Origin: Chryseobacterium gleum | Lineage (GTDB): Bacteria; Bacteroidota; Bacteroidia; Flavobacteriales_D; Crocinitomicaceae | Direction: 5' to 3' | Length of the DNA stretch: 64,000 bases | Assembly: GCA_945862165.1 (NCBI GenBank) | Contig: CAMAXI010000002.1 | Coordinates: forward strand, 267,918 to 331,917 | Part shown: positions 35,181 through 44,330 of the stretch, piece by piece | How positions within the stretch are numbered: the stretch's first letter is position 1 | Layout: every line of letters starts with the position of its first letter | Notes under the pieces: generated by a model | What the model was told of the DNA's origin: nothing | The model's input: only the letters and a program-made list of their open reading frames with translations | Databases searched by the model: none | Position numbers and translations under genes: made by a program

Positions 35181-36142
35181 TTACTAATCAACTCATACAA
35201 CGGATTCAAATTCGGAGAAATAATAATATCAATACGACGATTTTTTGCTTTGTCTAATTCGTCTACTGGATGGAATTCACCGCGTCCTGCAGCCATTAAA
35301 ATAGTTGGACTAATCGCAGTATTTCCAGTCATGATTTCAACCACTGAAGTTGCACGCAAAACAGACAATTCCCAGTTGTTTTTAGGATGACCAGCACGTG
35401 TCATTTTATCACTATCGGTATGACCTTCCACGATGATCTCTAATTCTTTTTCATTTTCTAACACTTTAGCCAAATCAATCAAAGCTGTTTTTCCTTCTGG
35501 TTCTACATCCGTACTTCCAGTCTTAAACAATAATTTAGCCTCCAAACTCACATAAATTTTACCATTTTTGTTAACTACCGTTAACCCACGATTTTTATAC
35601 GCCAATAAAGCATCAGCAACCTTTTTTTGTAACATCTTAATGGCATCGTCTTTGCGTTGCATCATCTCTTCCAATTCATTAACGCGCTTCTCACGATCTG
35701 CTAATAAACGTTGTTTTTCTCTCAATTCCTCTTCTAATTCTTTAAGCACGTCTTGTTTACGTTGCAATTCGATGCTCTTCGCATCCATTTCTGCTTGCAT
35801 ACTTCCAGCACTTTTCGAAATCGTTGCACGATCATTTTCAATGCGTTTTTCGTAAGCTTTATTTTGCTCTTCTAGTTTTCCAAATTTTGTTCGTAGATCA
35901 CGCAATAATTCGCCTAAATTAGTAGTGTCTAATTTCAATTGCGTAGCTTCTTTCTGTAAAACATTTAATGTTGCCCCTAATTCATTCGATTTTGTTTCAA
36001 AATTGATTGCTTTATCCTTCAATGCATTCAATTCTTCTTCACACAAACGTGCTTTATCTTTTACATCATTGTATTTTTTCATTGGGACACAGCCTACTAA
36101 AAGCAGACAAGCGGTAAAAAAGACGATACAGGTGTTTTTCAT
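35177..36142 (-). CDS. OmpA-family lipoprotein with a coiled-coil linker
   Basis: A 321-residue protein from the ATG at 36142. The lipoprotein signal MKNTCIVFFTACLLLVGC ends at the lipobox cysteine. A long charged coiled coil covers residues ~25-200 (DVKDKARLCEEELNALKDKA to KRVNELEEMMQRKDDAIKML). The C-terminal OmpA/Pal peptidoglycan-binding domain has LLFKTGSTDVEPEGK, IIVEGHTDSDKM, WELSVLRATSVVEIM and ILMAAGRGEF, ending NRRIDIIISP. It should be anchored in the outer membrane and bind the peptidoglycan layer, with the coil spanning the periplasm. Gene neighbours on this strand are secretion-related. Confidence 0.92.
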   Translation of the reverse strand: MKNTCIVFFTACLLLVGCVPMKKYNDVKDKARLCEEELNALKDKAINFETKSNELGATLNVLQKEATQLKLDTTNLGELLRDLRTKFGKLEEQNKAYEKRIENDRATISKSAGSMQAEMDAKSIELQRKQDVLKELEEELREKQRLLADREKRVNELEEMMQRKDDAIKMLQKKVADALLAYKNRGLTVVNKNGKIYVSLEAKLLFKTGSTDVEPEGKTALIDLAKVLENEKELEIIVEGHTDSDKMTRAGHPKNNWELSVLRATSVVEIMTGNTAISPTILMAAGRGEFHPVDELDKAKNRRIDIIISPNLNPLYELISK

Positions 36143-36258
36143 ACTAGTTAGTTTGTGGTTTACGTGACTAACAAATATCGTAATTAGAAGCACGTTTTTC
36201 CTTGCACTACGTAATAGTTTTAAACACTAAATTTTTAGAAACTCAACAAGCACGTACC

Positions 36259-37185
36259 CTAAAATAAAGGACAAGATAGTTTATCGGTTGGTCTCGTTTC
36301 ACAGGAAGAATAATGAAAGGATAATTCGTGGGTTAATAATGCCACCGTATTTATTTTGGAACTTATAAAATCTACCGAATACCCAAATGCAAATTGGTCT
36401 TTAAATCGCACTTGCATCATACCAATAAAAGACTCGTTATTTCGGATACCAAGTCCAATTTTAAAAGCATCTTTAAAATCTAAAAAGGCATTCAAATCAA
36501 TAGACATAGGAGAATTTACGGTTTTTTTAACTAATAAATTAGGAACAATTGTGTATTTCTCATTAATTGCATAGCGAAACCCACTCGATAAATTATAATG
36601 CAAACGATAATAAGATTCTACACCCATACCTGTCCATTTAGAAGCGCTTAATTGATCCAAACTTAATCCTACAAAATAATTTTTTCCATCCCACCAAGTC
36701 CCAAAACACGCGATTGGGGTGTAAAAAGTACTACTCTTTTGGGTAGCTGGGTCTGCTTGAAATGTCGTGATATTTCTATTAGAAAATGTCATCTGCCTTG
36801 CACCTACATTCACCCCAAAGGAAATACGTGTTGCTTGTGTAAAATTAAAATGTATCGCATAGGTAAAAGACAAACCATTACTTGTAAACGGACCAATGAC
36901 ATCGCGCTCAAATTTAACACCAAAACCTTGACGAGGACTAAACATTTGGGTACGTTTTGTTTTTATGGGTGTAGTAAAAGTGATCATATTACTAACAGGC
37001 GCACCCTCAAAACCTACCCATTGCAAACGACTCATTGTCTTAACTTTCGAGCAATTTTGTATCCCAGCAATAGCAGGATTATACGCAACATGATTCCACA
37101 TCCATTGCGAATATTGTGTTTCCTGCTGTGCATTTACCAGCAAAACCGTAACCAGAAAAAAGATATTCGTCCAGAACTTTTTCAT
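36259..37185 (-). CDS. PorP/SprF-family T9SS outer-membrane protein
   Basis: A 308-residue exported barrel protein. A signal peptide (FWTNIFFLVTVLLVNAQQ) is followed by the family opening ETQYSQWMWNHVAYNPAIAG. The rest is beta-strand rich (GFGVKFERDVIGPFTSNGLSFTYAI) and ends in a short cysteine-containing tail. PorP/SprF proteins bind or support type B T9SS cargo at the cell surface. Its start codon overlaps the stop codon of the upstream gene (ATGA), which encodes such a cargo, so the two almost certainly act as a pair. Confidence 0.93.
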   Translation of the reverse strand: MKKFWTNIFFLVTVLLVNAQQETQYSQWMWNHVAYNPAIAGIQNCSKVKTMSRLQWVGFEGAPVSNMITFTTPIKTKRTQMFSPRQGFGVKFERDVIGPFTSNGLSFTYAIHFNFTQATRISFGVNVGARQMTFSNRNITTFQADPATQKSSTFYTPIACFGTWWDGKNYFVGLSLDQLSASKWTGMGVESYYRLHYNLSSGFRYAINEKYTIVPNLLVKKTVNSPMSIDLNAFLDFKDAFKIGLGIRNNESFIGMMQVRFKDQFAFGYSVDFISSKINTVALLTHELSFHYSSCETRPTDKLSCPLF

Positions 37186-38471
37186 CGGATAACGGTTACT
37201 GTGCCCTGCATTGGAGCATTATTAAACGAATCTCTCAAATGAATAATGTAAAAATAAACACCTTCATCCACCACATTTCCATTGTAAGTTCCATCCCACG
37301 ATTTTTTATAGGAATAACCAGTAGTTTCAAACACTGGTTGACCCCAACGTGTATAAATTTTAACTTCACAATTAGGATAATCTTCTAAATATGGAACTAA
37401 CCAAGTATCATTAATACCATCTCCATTCGGACTAAAACTAGTTACAGCATCCAAGGCATGTTTTAGTACTTTAACTTGAACGGCATCCGATAAGGTACAT
37501 CCTTGATACGTTGAAACAAGTGTATAAGTGGTTGTGATATTAGGTTTAACGATTGGTTTTAGTGTAGTTGAGTTACCAAATGTAGGACTCCAAATAAAAC
37601 TATCTCCATTCGTAAAACTTTGTAATTGAACAGATTCTCCTTCGTAGATTGTGGTATCTTTCCCTGCATCTACCACAAAATCTACCACAGAAAACGCTTG
37701 TGTTTTAGCTTTGACTTCGATTCTACATTTAGTAAAACACGCATTGGAAACACTTACCACATCCCCTTCTTTCAAGCGATTTGTCTCAAAATAGGAGGAA
37801 TCTGTTTTCGCAACTAAAGTATCATTAATGAACCAATTGTAGATCGAGGAATCTTTGCAATGTAATAATTGACTACCTATACGGATCGTTTCTTTTTTAC
37901 ACACCTTTTGTTTAGACGAAAAAACGGAAATAGCCGGTATTGGTCGTGCAACCGCAGTGCCTAGCATGTGTACCCGCATTTGTGCTTCCGCAGGTATCGA
38001 AGCTCCTAAAGTTACCCCACCAGAAATTAGCACATAGTAGGTAGTATTTGCAGGTAAATTCACATCCGAAATGGTCAAACTTGTTGTACCGTTAGCCACA
38101 CAATTACCAAGTAATTTATAGGTTGTTGGGTCACATGGTAATAAAGCATTTACTAAGGCCACATTCAATGCATTTGCCTGATTTGGATTTATTTTATAAA
38201 TAATATTGTCAATGATAAACTGTATATCACCACCTGTATCATTGGTTGTAAAAGTCAACCAAATCGTATTTTTAGCAGGAAAACATACTACTTTCGAAAA
38301 ATCATCTTCACAATTGATACATTTTGTACTTGTAGAATTATAGTTCGTAACGAATACCGTATCGTTTGGACAAATCGTTAAAGCGGATGCACAATTATCA
38401 TAACCCTCTTGTGAAAACACAAAAGAAGACATCCAAGAAAAAAGAAGAAGTACTATGCTACAATTGCGCAT
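37182..38471 (-). CDS. Exported protein with T9SS type B (CHU_C) sorting domain
   Basis: A 429-residue protein. A signal peptide ends at SSFVFSQ. The body has a beta-rich region with many cysteines (CASALTICPNDT, CINCEDDFSKVVC) and PKD/Ig-like strands (VDFVVDAGKDTTIYEGESVQ). The C-terminal ~90 residues are the gliding-motility-associated/type B sorting domain: FSPNGDGINDTWLVPYLEDY, VKIYTRWGQPVFET, WDGTYNGNVVDEGVYFYII. It is expected to be secreted by T9SS. The translationally coupled PorP/SprF gene follows. Function of the exposed part is unknown; a possible surface adhesin or structural protein. Confidence 0.9.
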   Translation of the reverse strand: MRNCSIVLLLFSWMSSFVFSQEGYDNCASALTICPNDTVFVTNYNSTSTKCINCEDDFSKVVCFPAKNTIWLTFTTNDTGGDIQFIIDNIIYKINPNQANALNVALVNALLPCDPTTYKLLGNCVANGTTSLTISDVNLPANTTYYVLISGGVTLGASIPAEAQMRVHMLGTAVARPIPAISVFSSKQKVCKKETIRIGSQLLHCKDSSIYNWFINDTLVAKTDSSYFETNRLKEGDVVSVSNACFTKCRIEVKAKTQAFSVVDFVVDAGKDTTIYEGESVQLQSFTNGDSFIWSPTFGNSTTLKPIVKPNITTTYTLVSTYQGCTLSDAVQVKVLKHALDAVTSFSPNGDGINDTWLVPYLEDYPNCEVKIYTRWGQPVFETTGYSYKKSWDGTYNGNVVDEGVYFYIIHLRDSFNNAPMQGTVTVIR

Positions 38472-38610
38472 ACCAAAGCTTTAGTTATAATTCTATACGT
38501 AAGAATTGAAAAAATGTTGTGTTTTATAGCGTTTAAATTATTGATCAAGTATTTATAGATTAAATGAATTCCCATTAAAATTCGTAATATTGCCTCATAA
38601 AAAATATACA

Positions 38611-41490
38611 ATGAAAAAAATTATTTTATCTATTTCCATCCTTTTTATACTTGTACTTCAAGTAAAAGGACAACAAAATGCATTCAACATACAAAAATTT
38701 GTATTAGATAATGGACTGACCGTTATTCTAAATCCGGATCCACACGCTGTAGGAGTTTATGGTGCAGTTGCGATAAAAGCAGGTAGTAAAAATGATCCTG
38801 CAGATGCAACAGGAATGGCACATTATTTAGAACATTTACTATTTAAAGGTACTACTGAATTAGGTACTACAGATTACGCAAAAGAAAAACCATTTTTGGA
38901 TTCCATCGTTTATTACTACGATTTATTAGGAAAAACAAGCGATGTAGATCAACGCAAAAAAATTCAGAAATTAATCAATCACCAAAGTGTGCAGTCGGCT
39001 AAATACGCAAACCCAACAGAATTTGACAAATTAATCAAAAGCATAGGGGGAACCGAATTAAATGCATTTACAGCAAATGATATGACGGTTTATCACAATG
39101 CATTTCCAGCTACACAAATCGATAAATGGTTAGAGCTATATGCGCACCGTTTTCAAAACCCTGTATTCCGTTCGTTTCAATCGGAATTAGAAGTAGTGTA
39201 TGAAGAAAAAAATCGAGGAATGGATAATCCATTCAGTAGTCTAATTGAAGATTTACATACCAAAGTATTTGCTACGCATCCATATGGAACACAATCTACC
39301 ATTGGAACAGTTGAGCACTTAAAAAATCCTTCGCTTACTAAAATGTATAAATATTTCAACGATTACTACGTTGCAAATAACATGGCCTTAGTTATTTCCG
39401 GAAATTTTGATGTCGCTACTACTACCGCTAGTATCCAAGAAAAATTCTCCAAACTGCGTTCGGGTGTTGTGCCTACATTTCCAAATTACCCACAAAGTAA
39501 ATTTGAAAAACCAGAGATTATGGAGGTAAAACGTACACCTATCAAATTTGGTGTATTAGCATATAAAACCTTTGGCTCACGTCATAAAGACCAAATTCCG
39601 ATGGAAATTTGTTTGCGTTTATTAAACAATGCTTCCGAAACAGGAAGTTTAAATAAAATACAATTAGATGGTAATTTACTGTTTTCAGCGGTAACTAATT
39701 TAACCTACAACGACGATGGTGCTGCAGCTATACTATTCGGTCCAAAAATTCTTGGACAAAGTTTTGAGGAAGCAGAAAAACTAATTTATACGGAAATTGA
39801 CAAGTTAAAAAAAGGGGAGTTTTCGGATACCAATATTCGCATCATTCAACAAGAAATTGAACGGGAACGCAAAGAACAATTGGAAAATGAGCAAAGTAAA
39901 TGTATGACGCTTGTTTCCCTTTTTAGTGAAGGATCATCGTGGGAAGAATATATCGCACAAATCAACCAAATTAACCAAATCACAAAAGAAGATATTATCC
40001 GTGTTGCCAATACCTACTTCATCGAGAATCATTTTACTCTGCGTTCTTCCATGGGTTTCCCAAATAAAACTACCTTAGAAAAACCAAGCTTTGAAGCTGT
40101 AGTTGCAGAACAAAAAATTGAATCCGCTTTTTGTAAAAACTTCTTAGCAAATATGAAAGAATCCGGCACCCCAAAAATGTTAGATTATGAAAAAGATGCA
40201 AAATTGACACAATTATTTGGTACAAGTAACTTTTACTTGACGCCAAATCCTTACAACGACATCTTTACCTTAAAATTAGTGCGTTCAGTGGGGAGTGATT
40301 CGATTATCAATTTAGACGCAGCAGCGTATTTATTTAATAATTTTTACACCAAAGATTTAACGAGAGATAAACTAAAACAAGCTTTTGCAATGCATGGAAT
40401 TTCTTACAGAGCATACACCTCTGAAAATCGTTTTACAATCGAGTTTTCTGGTTTAGAAGGGAATTTAACTAAAGCTTTACCATTAATAAAAACATTAGTT
40501 TACGAACCATTATTAGATGAAAATGCTATAAAAACAATGTTGGATGGTGAAAAATCAAACCGTGATGCGGAAGCGAAAAACCCTGATGGAATGGGTAGAA
40601 TTCTATTAGATTATGCGCGTTATGGAAAACAATCGGAATACCTTTCTCGTATTCCTTTAAAAGAATTAAAGAAAATAACCGCAAATGATATTCTAGGAAT
40701 TTATCATAAAACAGAAAATTATAAAACAACTTGGCATTTTGTAGGTAACATACCAGAAGCAAACATTAAAACTCAAATTGAAACAGTATTCCCTGCTGAC
40801 AAAGGAGTGAAAAATATTCCTTATTTAGACAAATTGACTTTACCAATCCTAAAAAACAAAGTGTATTTGGTAAATGATAAAAAAGCAGTTCAAGGTCAAG
40901 TATATTTCTTTTTAAATGGTGCAAACTATTCTGGTCTTACTAATGAATTAGTAAATGCACAGGCATTTAATTCCTACATGAGTGATGGTTTCTCTGGACT
41001 TTTAATGCAAGAAATACGTGAATATCGTTCCTTAGCATATACTACTGACGGAATGTTAGCTACACCTAACGTGAAAAACAATCCAAACTGGTTCTACTCA
41101 TATGTTGGTTGTCAAATGGATAAAACAAATGATGCTACTGCAGTAATGGATAGTATTTTACGTTTTATGCCAAAAAAACCAGAACGTATTGATATGGTTA
41201 AAGCGGGACTGATCAACTCTATGTCCTCTAATTATCCAAACTTTAGATCCATTTCTTCTTCGATAGCAACGGGACGAGAATTTGGATATACGCATTCACC
41301 TGCATTAGATCGTTATCCGCTTTACAAATCGCTTACATTCGATAATATCCTTGATTTCTACAACACTAATTTGGTGAATCGTCCTCGTATCATTACCGTT
41401 TACGGAAACCTAAAACTAGTAGACAAAAAGAAATTAGCACAATTCGGTGAAATCGAAATTTTGAAACCAAATCAGATTAGAATAGATTAA
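38611..41490 (+). CDS. M16-family zinc metallopeptidase (pitrilysin type)
   Basis: About 959 residues from the ATG at 38611 (an upstream TTG at 38590 is in frame but unlikely). A signal peptide (IILSISILFILVLQVKGQQ) indicates export. The inverted zinc motif is H71-Y-L-E74-H75 (AHYLEHLLFKGT), with the distal Glu in LEVVYEEKNRGMDNP. A second inactive half with the M16 C-terminal fold follows (RDKLKQAFAMHGISYRAYTS; NAQAFNSYMSDGFSGLLMQEI). Such proteins degrade peptides in the periplasm or at the surface. The length fits a four-domain fused M16. A long inverted repeat follows. Confidence 0.93.
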   Translation: MKKIILSISILFILVLQVKGQQNAFNIQKFVLDNGLTVILNPDPHAVGVYGAVAIKAGSKNDPADATGMAHYLEHLLFKGTTELGTTDYAKEKPFLDSIVYYYDLLGKTSDVDQRKKIQKLINHQSVQSAKYANPTEFDKLIKSIGGTELNAFTANDMTVYHNAFPATQIDKWLELYAHRFQNPVFRSFQSELEVVYEEKNRGMDNPFSSLIEDLHTKVFATHPYGTQSTIGTVEHLKNPSLTKMYKYFNDYYVANNMALVISGNFDVATTTASIQEKFSKLRSGVVPTFPNYPQSKFEKPEIMEVKRTPIKFGVLAYKTFGSRHKDQIPMEICLRLLNNASETGSLNKIQLDGNLLFSAVTNLTYNDDGAAAILFGPKILGQSFEEAEKLIYTEIDKLKKGEFSDTNIRIIQQEIERERKEQLENEQSKCMTLVSLFSEGSSWEEYIAQINQINQITKEDIIRVANTYFIENHFTLRSSMGFPNKTTLEKPSFEAVVAEQKIESAFCKNFLANMKESGTPKMLDYEKDAKLTQLFGTSNFYLTPNPYNDIFTLKLVRSVGSDSIINLDAAAYLFNNFYTKDLTRDKLKQAFAMHGISYRAYTSENRFTIEFSGLEGNLTKALPLIKTLVYEPLLDENAIKTMLDGEKSNRDAEAKNPDGMGRILLDYARYGKQSEYLSRIPLKELKKITANDILGIYHKTENYKTTWHFVGNIPEANIKTQIETVFPADKGVKNIPYLDKLTLPILKNKVYLVNDKKAVQGQVYFFLNGANYSGLTNELVNAQAFNSYMSDGFSGLLMQEIREYRSLAYTTDGMLATPNVKNNPNWFYSYVGCQMDKTNDATAVMDSILRFMPKKPERIDMVKAGLINSMSSNYPNFRSISSSIATGREFGYTHSPALDRYPLYKSLTFDNILDFYNTNLVNRPRIITVYGNLKLVDKKKLAQFGEIEILKPNQIRID

Positions 41491-41493
41491 TAC

Positions 41494-41536
41494 ATTATGA
41501 GTTATGGATTATGATTTATAATCCATAACTCATAAT
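41494..41536. terminator. Long 19-bp inverted repeat between convergent genes
   Basis: Perfect arms of 19 bp (41494-41512 and 41518-41536; ATTATGAGTTATGGATTAT) are separated by a 5-base loop. It lies between the convergent M16 protease and pdxJ genes, so it may serve as a bidirectional terminator or may be a repeat unit. The arms repeat 'TTATGA/TTATGG' steps. Confidence 0.5.
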
Positions 41537-41540
41537 TATT

Positions 41541-42257
41541 TCACACCAATTCCTTCAAATACAATTGAACCGTATTCTCCAAACCGAAATACAAGGCATC
41601 TGAAATCAAGGCATGTCCAATCGAAACCTCTGCTAAAAAGGGAATGTGTTTTTTGAAAAAAGCCAAGTTTTCTAGGCTCAAATCATGTCCTGCATTGACT
41701 TCCATGCCTAGTTCTCTAGCCAATTCTGCCGCTTTAACATAAGGAGCAATTGCTTCTTCTTTATTGATTGGAAAATGTTCTGCGTAAGGACCAGTATATA
41801 ATTCGATGCGATCTACCCCTGTTTTTGCAGCAAATTCAATGTTTTTCAACTCCGTATCCACAAAAATCGAAGTTCGCACACCATGCCTTTTAATTTCAGC
41901 AATAATATTACTTAATTCCTCCAAATGTTTCTCGGTGTCCCAACCAGCGTTAGAAGTCAACACATGCGGTGGATCAGGAACCAATGTTGCTTGCGCAGGT
42001 TTAATTTCAGCAACTATGGCCATAAAGCGTTGGTCTGGATATCCTTCAATATTCAACTCTGTTTGTACCACATTTGCTAAGTCATAGGTATCCTTCGTCG
42101 TTATATGTCGTTCATCTGGACGCGGGTGAATAGTAATGCCATGTGCACCAAAACGTTCACAATCAATCGCTGCTTGAACAACATTCGGAGTATTCCCACC
42201 ACGCGCATTACGTATTGTAGCGATTTTATTGATGTTAACGCTTAGTTTTGTTTGCAT
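41541..42257 (-). CDS. pdxJ: Pyridoxine 5'-phosphate synthase
   Basis: A 238-residue TIM-barrel enzyme that condenses 3-amino-2-oxopropyl phosphate with 1-deoxy-D-xylulose 5-phosphate to make pyridoxine 5'-phosphate. Family markers are LSVNINKIATIRNARGG at the start, GAHGITIHPRPDERHI, VDTELKNIEFAAKTGVDRIE and VNAGHDLSLENL, which includes the catalytic His/Glu region. It lies divergently between an M16 protease and a HAD phosphatase in the same direction, 26 bases apart from the latter. Cytosolic. Confidence 0.95.
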   Translation of the reverse strand: MQTKLSVNINKIATIRNARGGNTPNVVQAAIDCERFGAHGITIHPRPDERHITTKDTYDLANVVQTELNIEGYPDQRFMAIVAEIKPAQATLVPDPPHVLTSNAGWDTEKHLEELSNIIAEIKRHGVRTSIFVDTELKNIEFAAKTGVDRIELYTGPYAEHFPINKEEAIAPYVKAAELARELGMEVNAGHDLSLENLAFFKKHIPFLAEVSIGHALISDALYFGLENTVQLYLKELV

Positions 42258-42283
42258 GTCAAAATATTTTTACAAAGATAAAA

Positions 42284-42901
42284 TTAAAACAAACTACAGA
42301 TACGCTCCCCTTTTCCTAAATGATACGTTTGAATCCCTAGTTTCTGTGCCCCCAAAATATGTTGTTCTGTATCATCAATAAACAAGGTTCTTGTTGGATC
42401 CAATCGTTGTTCTTTCAAAACAAATTCAAAAATTTCAGCATCCGGTTTACGCATACCAATGTCGCTCGAAAAATAAACCTTTTCAAAATACGGATGTAAG
42501 GTTTTTTCCTCCGAAACTTGTTGCAAATGATGGTGCACTTTTTGAATGTGAATTTCATTTGTATTACTCAACAAAAACGTGCGTTTCTCGGTCTGCAAAC
42601 GCTTTAATAATTCTAAATTCTCCACCGGAAAATCTAAAATCATCGCATTCCAAGCCTCTACCACCTGATTCGCTTGTGTTCCTGTAGGTAAATAATCTAA
42701 TACCTTATTAATAAAATACTGCACCGAACACGCGCCTTTTTCAAAGGCATCAAACAAACCGCTTTGTGCAGCTTGCGAATAAAGATCATTGAAATTGGTC
42801 AAGCCCAAAGCCTCAAAAGCCATCGTTGTCCGTTCATACTCTAAGTTGATTACTACACCTCCCAAATCAAAAATAATCGTGTCAAAATCTGCTAATTTCA
42901 T
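42284..42901 (-). CDS. HAD-superfamily phosphatase (subfamily IA)
   Basis: A 205-residue phosphatase. Motif I is TIIFDLGGVVINLEYE (nucleophile Asp; the Gly-Gly-Val-Val loop is typical of the YihX/alpha-D-glucose-1-phosphate phosphatase-like branch). Motif II is TFLLSNTNEIH, motif III Lys is in GMRKPDAEIF, motif IV is LFIDDTEQHILGA. Substrate cannot be deduced. It is the first gene of the apparent pair with pdxJ; a pyridoxal phosphate phosphatase role is speculative. Confidence 0.85.
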   Translation of the reverse strand: MKLADFDTIIFDLGGVVINLEYERTTMAFEALGLTNFNDLYSQAAQSGLFDAFEKGACSVQYFINKVLDYLPTGTQANQVVEAWNAMILDFPVENLELLKRLQTEKRTFLLSNTNEIHIQKVHHHLQQVSEEKTLHPYFEKVYFSSDIGMRKPDAEIFEFVLKEQRLDPTRTLFIDDTEQHILGAQKLGIQTYHLGKGERICSLF

Positions 42902-43115
42902 TCTATTCTAATTTTTATCAAACCCCTTATTAAGAATCAAAAAATGAACATCGTGAACTCAATGTTCTCCCATTCCTCCTTCTCCAAAAACGTCCTAAAT
43001 TTCTGAACGTCTTAATGGTGAAAAAAAAATAAATGTACACATTCTTCACCTATTCACTTCACATTTCTCCTCCAGAATTTCTCTATTATTTTTTGTTAAT
43101 ATTTGTTTATCGCAC

Positions 43116-43154
43116 TAACTTCGTTTTTTCTTACATTAAAATTTCCTAACTTCG
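43116..43154 (+). promoter_or_regulatory. Duplicate -7-like boxes upstream of ftsX
   Basis: TAACTTCG occurs twice, at 43116-43123 and 43147-43154, 31 bases apart. Each is one base off the TAnnTTTG consensus. The second ends five bases before the ATG at 43160. Confidence 0.35.
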
Positions 43155-43159
43155 CGACA

Positions 43160-44050
43160 ATGAGTGAATCTGCAGAAAAATACAGCCGCAAAGGACTACG
43201 TACCAGTTACGTTTCTACTGTTATCGGTATTTCCTTGGTGCTATTTATGATTGGTTTGGTGTTAGGTGGTATGTTAGGACTAAAATCCATTCAAACCCAA
43301 GCGAAAGAAAACCTACAAGGGGATTTGTTTTTTAAACCGGAACAAACAAATGCTGATATCAAACAAATTGAACTAGAAATAAATACGTGGCCTGAATTTA
43401 AAGAAGTAACCTTTATTTCTCCGGATCGTGCCATGAGCGAATTCAGTGGATCTACCAATAACACGAAAGAAATACTTTCCATTTTTGAGAAATCAAATCC
43501 GCTGCCTCCAACAATAAGTTACCGACCAAAAGAGAAGTACGCGAATAAAAAAGGCATGTTATTTATCAAACATAAATTATTAAGAGCATATAAAAAGCAA
43601 ATCGACGAGGTGAATTACGACGAAGCAAGCGTGGAACAAGTAAACCTTGGTTTCAGACAATTCGTTTTCTTATTCTTAATTGTTGCAGCTTTATTAATTG
43701 TTGTCGCAGTAGCTATGATAAATAATACCATCCGTTTAGCATTATACTCCAAACGTTTTACCATCAAAACTATGCAATTAGTAGGTGCAACCTCCGGATT
43801 TATTCGTAAACCTTTTTTAACACAAGCGATACTACAAGGTATTGTTTCTGCATTAATTGGTATGGCTTTATTGGTATCACTATTTTATACAATTAATAAT
43901 TTAATCGATTCTGTTGAAATCGCATTTAACCTACAAACACTATTAATACTATTTATTTCTATCGTATTAATTGGAATAATTATTACACTCGTTTCTACTT
44001 GGTTTGCATTAAACAAGTATTTACGCATGAAATTAGACGACTTATATTAA
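43160..44050 (+). CDS. ftsX: FtsX-family cell division permease
   Basis: A 296-residue inner-membrane protein. TM1 lies near residues 20-45 (VSTVIGISLVLFMIGLVLGGML). It is followed by a periplasmic domain (QIELEINTWPEFKEVTFISP, the family 'ECM' domain) and three C-terminal helices with the FtsX core AMINNTIRLALYSKRFTIKTMQLVGAT. FtsX partners the ATPase FtsE to activate septal peptidoglycan hydrolases; FtsE is not in the window. The ATG at 43160 (MSESAEKYSRKG) is preferred over a frame opening at 43103. It begins the run ftsX-DUF3098-uppP-truB-response regulator. Confidence 0.9.
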   Translation: MSESAEKYSRKGLRTSYVSTVIGISLVLFMIGLVLGGMLGLKSIQTQAKENLQGDLFFKPEQTNADIKQIELEINTWPEFKEVTFISPDRAMSEFSGSTNNTKEILSIFEKSNPLPPTISYRPKEKYANKKGMLFIKHKLLRAYKKQIDEVNYDEASVEQVNLGFRQFVFLFLIVAALLIVVAVAMINNTIRLALYSKRFTIKTMQLVGATSGFIRKPFLTQAILQGIVSALIGMALLVSLFYTINNLIDSVEIAFNLQTLLILFISIVLIGIIITLVSTWFALNKYLRMKLDDLY

Positions 44051-44065
44051 TTAAACTAGATAACC

Positions 44066-44329
44066 ATGGACAAAGCAAATCACCGATTCGCATTTCAAGA
44101 TTTAAACTATAAATTATTAATCATTGGATTAGTAATCAACATCATCGGATTTATTTTAATGATAGGCGGAGGGTCTGCAGACCCAACAAAATTTGATGCA
44201 GAGGCATTATTTTCACCGATCCGTTTGACAGTTTCTCCGATCCTAATTGTAGCAGGTTATATCATCATGATTTACGCAATCATGAAAAAACCAAAAAAAA
44301 CAGACAACAACGAAACTCCTACAGAATAA
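44066..44329 (+). CDS. DUF3098 small membrane protein
   Basis: An 87-residue protein with two membrane helices (LLIIGLVINIIGFILMIGGG and IRLTVSPILIVAGYIIMIYAI) linked by a short loop (SADPTKFDAEALFSP). The region RFAFQDLNYKLLIIGLVI at the start and the FSPIRLTVSPILIVAGY stretch are the DUF3098 signature. It is found between ftsX and uppP in many Bacteroidota. Its gap to uppP is one base, so it is tightly coupled. Function unknown. Confidence 0.88.
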   Translation: MDKANHRFAFQDLNYKLLIIGLVINIIGFILMIGGGSADPTKFDAEALFSPIRLTVSPILIVAGYIIMIYAIMKKPKKTDNNETPTE

Positions 44330-44330
44330 G

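Noticed and set aside
42902..43115. Spacer before ftsX with GAACAT...ATGTTC
   Set aside because: The six-base arms are short with a wide loop in AT-rich DNA. I see no gene or convincing regulatory element beyond the -7-like boxes.
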